Of a stretch of 64,000 bases of DNA, positions 60,581 to 64,000 are shown piece by piece; position 1 is the stretch's first letter; each line of letters starts with the position of its first letter. The stretch lies in NCBI RefSeq assembly GCF_014836905.1, contig NZ_JACSPZ010000010.1, forward strand, positions 1-64,000, in the 5' to 3' direction. The translations under genes were made by a program, and so were the position numbers. Under the pieces are notes generated by a model. The model was given only the letters and a program-made list of their open reading frames with translations. It searched no databases and had not been told where the DNA came from. Source of the stretch: Solibacillus faecavium. GTDB lineage: Bacteria > Bacillota > Bacilli > Bacillales_A > Planococcaceae.

Positions 60581-62065
60581 TTATTTTACACCGCGCATTG
60601 CTTTCGTAATGATTGGTGAAATGATTAAGATAACTATACCTAGTACAATAGATAAAATACCTAATACACCGAAATAAGCTGTTTCTGAAACTTGCTCGTA
60701 TACACGAACTAACTGTGCGTTAATTGCCTGAGCTGCTGCTGCTGCCAAGAACCATAAAGCCATTGTTTGTCCTGCGAATGCTGCAGGAGCTAGCTTTGTT
60801 GTTGCAGATAAACCAACTGGTGAAAGTAATAATTCACCTAATACAACTAGGAAAATCGAGAACACAACCCATAATGGATTAACTAATGTATCTGCAGGCG
60901 TTAAAACGATTGCAGCAATCATTATTAGGAAAGAAGTACCTGAGAAGAATAGCGAAAGCGCAAACTTCTTCGGTGTTGAAGGTCCACGATCCCCTAACTT
61001 AGTCCAAAGAACCGCAAATATTGGTGCGATTAAAATAATGAACAGTGGGTTAAATGATTGGAACCATGCAGCCGGAATTTCAAACCCTAAAAATGTTAAA
61101 TTTGTACGTGTATCAATAAATGTCGCAAGAATTGTTGAAGACTGCTCTGCAATTGCCCAGAACATTACCGCACATAGGAATAATGGGATATATGCCAACA
61201 AACGAGATTTTTCATCCGCATTTGTTTTTGGGCTACGGTACATATAAGTAATAAATAAAGTTGGAATTAAAATACCTAATGCTGTAATTAATAATGAGAA
61301 GTTTTCGATATTTGCATTACCTGTTTGATATGCAATGAAACCTAAAATTACAATGACTATACCACCAATTGTAAAGTTACGTGCTGATTTTTTCTTCTCT
61401 ACGTCAGTAAGAGGGTTTGGTGCAAATGAACCAGCTAAGCCTAGACTCTTCTGAGACATTAAATATACAACCAATCCGATGAACATACCTACTGCAGCTA
61501 CTGCAAATCCGGCATGGAAGCCCCAGTTCTTTTGGAATAGTCCAACTAATAAAGGCGCTAAGAAACCACCCATGTTGATACCCATATAGAAAATGGAGAA
61601 GCCTGAATCACGACGTGCATCTGTTGGCGCATATAAATCACCTACAACTGATGATACGTTCGGTTTAAGTAAGCCTGTACCAATGATAATAAAGAACATT
61701 GATGAATACAGTGCTGTTACACCAAGCGGTAATGCCAATAATATATGACCGACCATAATTAATATACCGCCATAGAATACAGCTTTACGTGTACCCGTTA
61801 TACGGTCAGCAATCCAACCGCCAATAATACCTGACATGTAGATTAATGAACCATATATCGACATGATAATGTTTGCCTGCGTACGATCTAATCCTAATCC
61901 ACCATCTTTAACAGCATAGTACATGTAGAAAAGTAAAATGGCACGCATTCCGTAATATGAGAATCGTTCCCAAAACTCTGTAAAGAATAATGTAAATAAA
62001 CCTTTTGGTTGACCGACAAATCCTGTTTGAGGAACAGATTTCACTATTTCTTCTTTTGAATACAT
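60581..62065 (-). CDS. dtpT: POT-family proton-dependent oligopeptide transporter
   Basis: 494 aa from ATG 62065 (ribosome site CGGAGGATT; the longer frame from 62098 is unsupported). About 14 transmembrane helices. POT signatures TEFWERFSYYGMRAILLFY (about 25-43, ExxERFxYY) and FSIFYMGINMGGFLAPLLVG (about 152-171, the PTR2 motif). It imports di- and tripeptides with protons. The 300-nt region upstream (62066-62366) shows only AT-rich sequence and the hflX terminator. Confidence 0.95.
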   Translation of the reverse strand: MYSKEEIVKSVPQTGFVGQPKGLFTLFFTEFWERFSYYGMRAILLFYMYYAVKDGGLGLDRTQANIIMSIYGSLIYMSGIIGGWIADRITGTRKAVFYGGILIMVGHILLALPLGVTALYSSMFFIIIGTGLLKPNVSSVVGDLYAPTDARRDSGFSIFYMGINMGGFLAPLLVGLFQKNWGFHAGFAVAAVGMFIGLVVYLMSQKSLGLAGSFAPNPLTDVEKKKSARNFTIGGIVIVILGFIAYQTGNANIENFSLLITALGILIPTLFITYMYRSPKTNADEKSRLLAYIPLFLCAVMFWAIAEQSSTILATFIDTRTNLTFLGFEIPAAWFQSFNPLFIILIAPIFAVLWTKLGDRGPSTPKKFALSLFFSGTSFLIMIAAIVLTPADTLVNPLWVVFSIFLVVLGELLLSPVGLSATTKLAPAAFAGQTMALWFLAAAAAQAINAQLVRVYEQVSETAYFGVLGILSIVLGIVILIISPIITKAMRGVK

Positions 62066-62314
62066 TTGAAATCCTCCGATTAATAAATATTCCGACAATT
62101 AAGTCTGTTGTCTGACATTTGAAATAATACACTTGAAACACTTTAGCGCAATAGTTGATTAAAATCAACAAATAATCAAAATGTTATAATTATGTCATTT
62201 TTCATTATTTTCTAACAATTAAGATATATTATTAAATTTTAGACTTTTGAATTATAAAGCAATTAATTATATAAAGAAATCATTTTGACTCTGCCTCTTT
62301 TTGGATAAATAACC

Positions 62315-62360
62315 ACAAAAAAATCTAAGGTACATTGCCACCGCAATATACCTTAGATTT
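62315..62360 (-). terminator. terminator of hflX
   Basis: Perfect 12-bp stem AAATCTAAGGTA/TACCTTAGATTT followed on the minus strand by TTTTTTGTGG. Confidence 0.85.
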
Positions 62361-62366
62361 ATTATT

Positions 62367-63644
62367 TTATTTCAGGACATAGTTGTCGTATTTTTGGTAG
62401 TCCGCTTCTTTAAGCTCGAGCGTCAGTAACGTACCATTTTCTTCATAAGCTGTTTCAAAAATGGTAGCTTGTTCATTTAAATAAGAAACCACAGCTCCTT
62501 GATCGTAAGGAATCAGCATTTGACAGGTGATATAGTTGGCGAAAATTTGTTTGCGAATAAGCTGCAGCAATTCATCCAAGCCAACATTTTGCTTCGCAGA
62601 AAGCCAAATATTATCGCCACTTACTAACGGATATTCTAAACTTGCCAAATCAGATTTGTTGTATACATAAATGGTAGGAATATTCTCAACATCGATAGCC
62701 TTCAACGTTTCATTCGTCACGTCCATCATGAAGCGGTATTCTTCATTTGATACATCGACAACATGCAAAAGTAAATCCGCTTCACGTGCTTCTTCCAAAG
62801 TCGAACGGAAAGCCTTCACTAAATGGTGAGGTAATTTACTAACAAAACCTACAGTATCCGTAAGTAAAAATGACTTATTGTCTTCGAGTTCAATATTGCG
62901 GACAGACGTTTCCAATGTTGCAAAAAGCATATCCTTTTCAAAAACCTGCTTTGTTACATCTTGGCCAGCCTTTGCAAGCAGCTGGTTCATAATTGTAGAT
63001 TTCCCTGCGTTTGTATATCCTACAATGGAAACGACTGGCACAGCATTTTTACGGCGTTGCTTACGTTGTGTTTCACGCTGTTCTTTTACTACTTCTAATT
63101 CTTTTTTAATTTTCGAAATTTGATCTTCAATCTTTCGACGGTCCAACTCAAGCTTCGTTTCACCTGCACCACGGTTTTTAAAGCCTCCACCTGTGCCCCC
63201 GCCCTGACGTGATAATGATGCATGAAGCCCAACTAGGCGTGGAAGCATATATTGTAGTTGAGCAAGTTCCACTTGCAATTGTGCTTCACGTGTTTTTGCA
63301 CGACGACTAAAAATATCTAAAATCAACATAGTTCGGTCAATTACTTTACATTCTAAATCCCGTTCTAAATTTCGAATTTGCGAAGGGGACAGTTCGTCAT
63401 TAAAAATAACAATGTTTGCATTTGTTTCTTCAAAGAATGCTTTAATTTCTTCAATTTTCCCAGTGCCTACATAATGTGACGATGTTACGCGCTCTAAATT
63501 TTGCGTTACCATACCGACAATTTCTACATTCAATGCTTCTGCTAAATTCGACAATTCTTCCATTGAATAATCGAAATGCTCATTCTTTTGTAAATTGACT
63601 CCGACTAATACACCGCGTTCAACTAATACTTCAACATCTTTCAA
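62367..63644 (-). CDS. hflX: GTPase HflX
   Basis: 425 aa. N-terminal HflX domain, the glycine-rich linker RQGGGTGGGFKNRGAGE (about 146-162), coiled segment KIKKELEVVKEQRETQRKQR, then the G domain with P-loop GYTNAGKST (about 207-215), DTVGFV (about 253-258) and NKSD (about 329-332). HflX rescues and dissociates stalled ribosomes. Length normal. ATG 63644 preceded by GGAGGCAAC. Confidence 0.96.
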   Translation of the reverse strand: MKDVEVLVERGVLVGVNLQKNEHFDYSMEELSNLAEALNVEIVGMVTQNLERVTSSHYVGTGKIEEIKAFFEETNANIVIFNDELSPSQIRNLERDLECKVIDRTMLILDIFSRRAKTREAQLQVELAQLQYMLPRLVGLHASLSRQGGGTGGGFKNRGAGETKLELDRRKIEDQISKIKKELEVVKEQRETQRKQRRKNAVPVVSIVGYTNAGKSTIMNQLLAKAGQDVTKQVFEKDMLFATLETSVRNIELEDNKSFLLTDTVGFVSKLPHHLVKAFRSTLEEAREADLLLHVVDVSNEEYRFMMDVTNETLKAIDVENIPTIYVYNKSDLASLEYPLVSGDNIWLSAKQNVGLDELLQLIRKQIFANYITCQMLIPYDQGAVVSYLNEQATIFETAYEENGTLLTLELKEADYQKYDNYVLK

Positions 63645-63780
63645 ACTGTTGCCTCCTTGCTTACATTAAAACTTTTCCCCATCGTATCATACAATTCAAA
63701 AGCCTGTACAATGAGACGACAAAGGCGCATTATTATATTATACGAACATGATTATTTTGAAAAAAGAAAAGGCGGTTTTT

Positions 63781-64000
63781 ATGGAATTTGAACAAATGAA
63801 AGTGCAACTTCTCGCACTAATTTCTAATAAAACATTAATCCAAGCAACAATTAGCCAACCTCGGCAAAAATCAAATGACTTAAAACGCGTAAAGCTAAAG
63901 CCAGTCGAAATACGCGAAGAATATATGATCCAGCTTGAATATCAATATGAAAGAATTTTAAAGCATGAAAATGTTACGTTACAGGATTTGACTGCTAAGC
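63781..64000 (+). CDS. 5' end of an unidentified gene, possibly a SAM-dependent methyltransferase (partial)
   Basis: ATG 63781 opens a frame that runs off the window end after 73 codons. The start MEFEQMKVQLLALISNKTL and the QPRQKSNDLKRVKLKPVEI segment recall the N-terminus of a Firmicute class I methyltransferase family; this is recollection, not a search. The ribosome site AAAGGCGG lies 5 nt upstream. Divergent from hflX. Confidence 0.6.
   Translation, partial: MEFEQMKVQLLALISNKTLIQATISQPRQKSNDLKRVKLKPVEIREEYMIQLEYQYERILKHENVTLQDLTAK

Overview
The window is low-GC Firmicute chromosome. Gene content and order (acpS, YdcC-type lipoprotein, alr, mazEF/ndoA, rsb-sigB, tex, sprT, tRNA cluster; ddl-murF-cshA-ydbST; yclNOPQ) match Bacillales, and the departures from Bacillus subtilis (no rsbR, rsbS or rsbX at sigB) suggest a Planococcaceae member such as Solibacillus or Lysinibacillus. 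This placement is inferred from gene content and protein similarity recalled from memory; no search was run. There is no phage, insertion sequence or CRISPR array. Most of the window is ordinary core genome with small accessory and regulatory features between genes. REGION 1 (1-20.8 kb): a tRNA operon (Asn-Glu-Asp-Gln-Lys, minus strand) with a clear sigma-A promoter; then, all minus, sprT, tex, sigB, rsbW, rsbV, rsbU, rsbT, mazF and its antitoxin, alr, a LolA-like lipoprotein and acpS. A plus-strand rhomboid protease follows, then ydbT/ydbS, cshA, an alpha/beta hydrolase, murF, ddl, an unrecognised 249-aa protein and a plus-strand FtsW/RodA gene. REGION 2 (20.8-33.2 kb): small and stress-related genes: a 45-aa ORF, a YwqG-family protein, cardiolipin synthase, a VanY-type D,D-carboxypeptidase with a small membrane protein under a likely Fur-controlled promoter, an AraC regulator, a one-component LytTR regulator next to a succinate/acetate CoA-transferase, a YtxH-like protein with a SigB-type promoter, a 34-aa membrane peptide, a small GNAT, YpuA, CvfB, MntR and a ComFB-like protein. 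REGION 3 (33.2-45.3 kb): cadC-cadA with two palindromic operators, a penicillin-acylase-family hydrolase, exoA, murB, a thiol/quinone-stress group (HxlR/YodB-like repressor, YceI, azoreductase, FrnE-type DsbA), a YhfW-like Rieske/FAD oxidoreductase and manganese-dependent pyrophosphatase. REGION 4 (45.3-64 kb): an RpiR regulator and an MFS transporter; thrC-thrB; an NAD(P)-binding protein; ZupT; a PAP2 phosphatase; an iron block (heme monooxygenase HmoA and the petrobactin-type importer yclNOPQ with Fur boxes); a 1.1-kb gene-free stretch of structured repeats; an N-succinylamino-acid racemase/GNAT pair; a POT peptide transporter; HflX; and the 5' end of one further gene. HOW IT FITS TOGETHER: the partner-switch cascade RsbT-RsbU-RsbV-RsbW-SigB is complete from RsbT downward, but its usual upstream stressosome (RsbR/RsbS) and feedback phosphatase (RsbX) are absent from the locus. 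I see two SigB-type promoters, one inside the operon before rsbV (autoregulation) and one before the YtxH-like gene. The other features worth a second look are a pair of direct noncoding repeats 12 kb apart, one apparently a microhomology deletion of the other, plus a third related-looking element; palindromes beside the redox genes; and the racemase/acetyltransferase pair split by a terminator.
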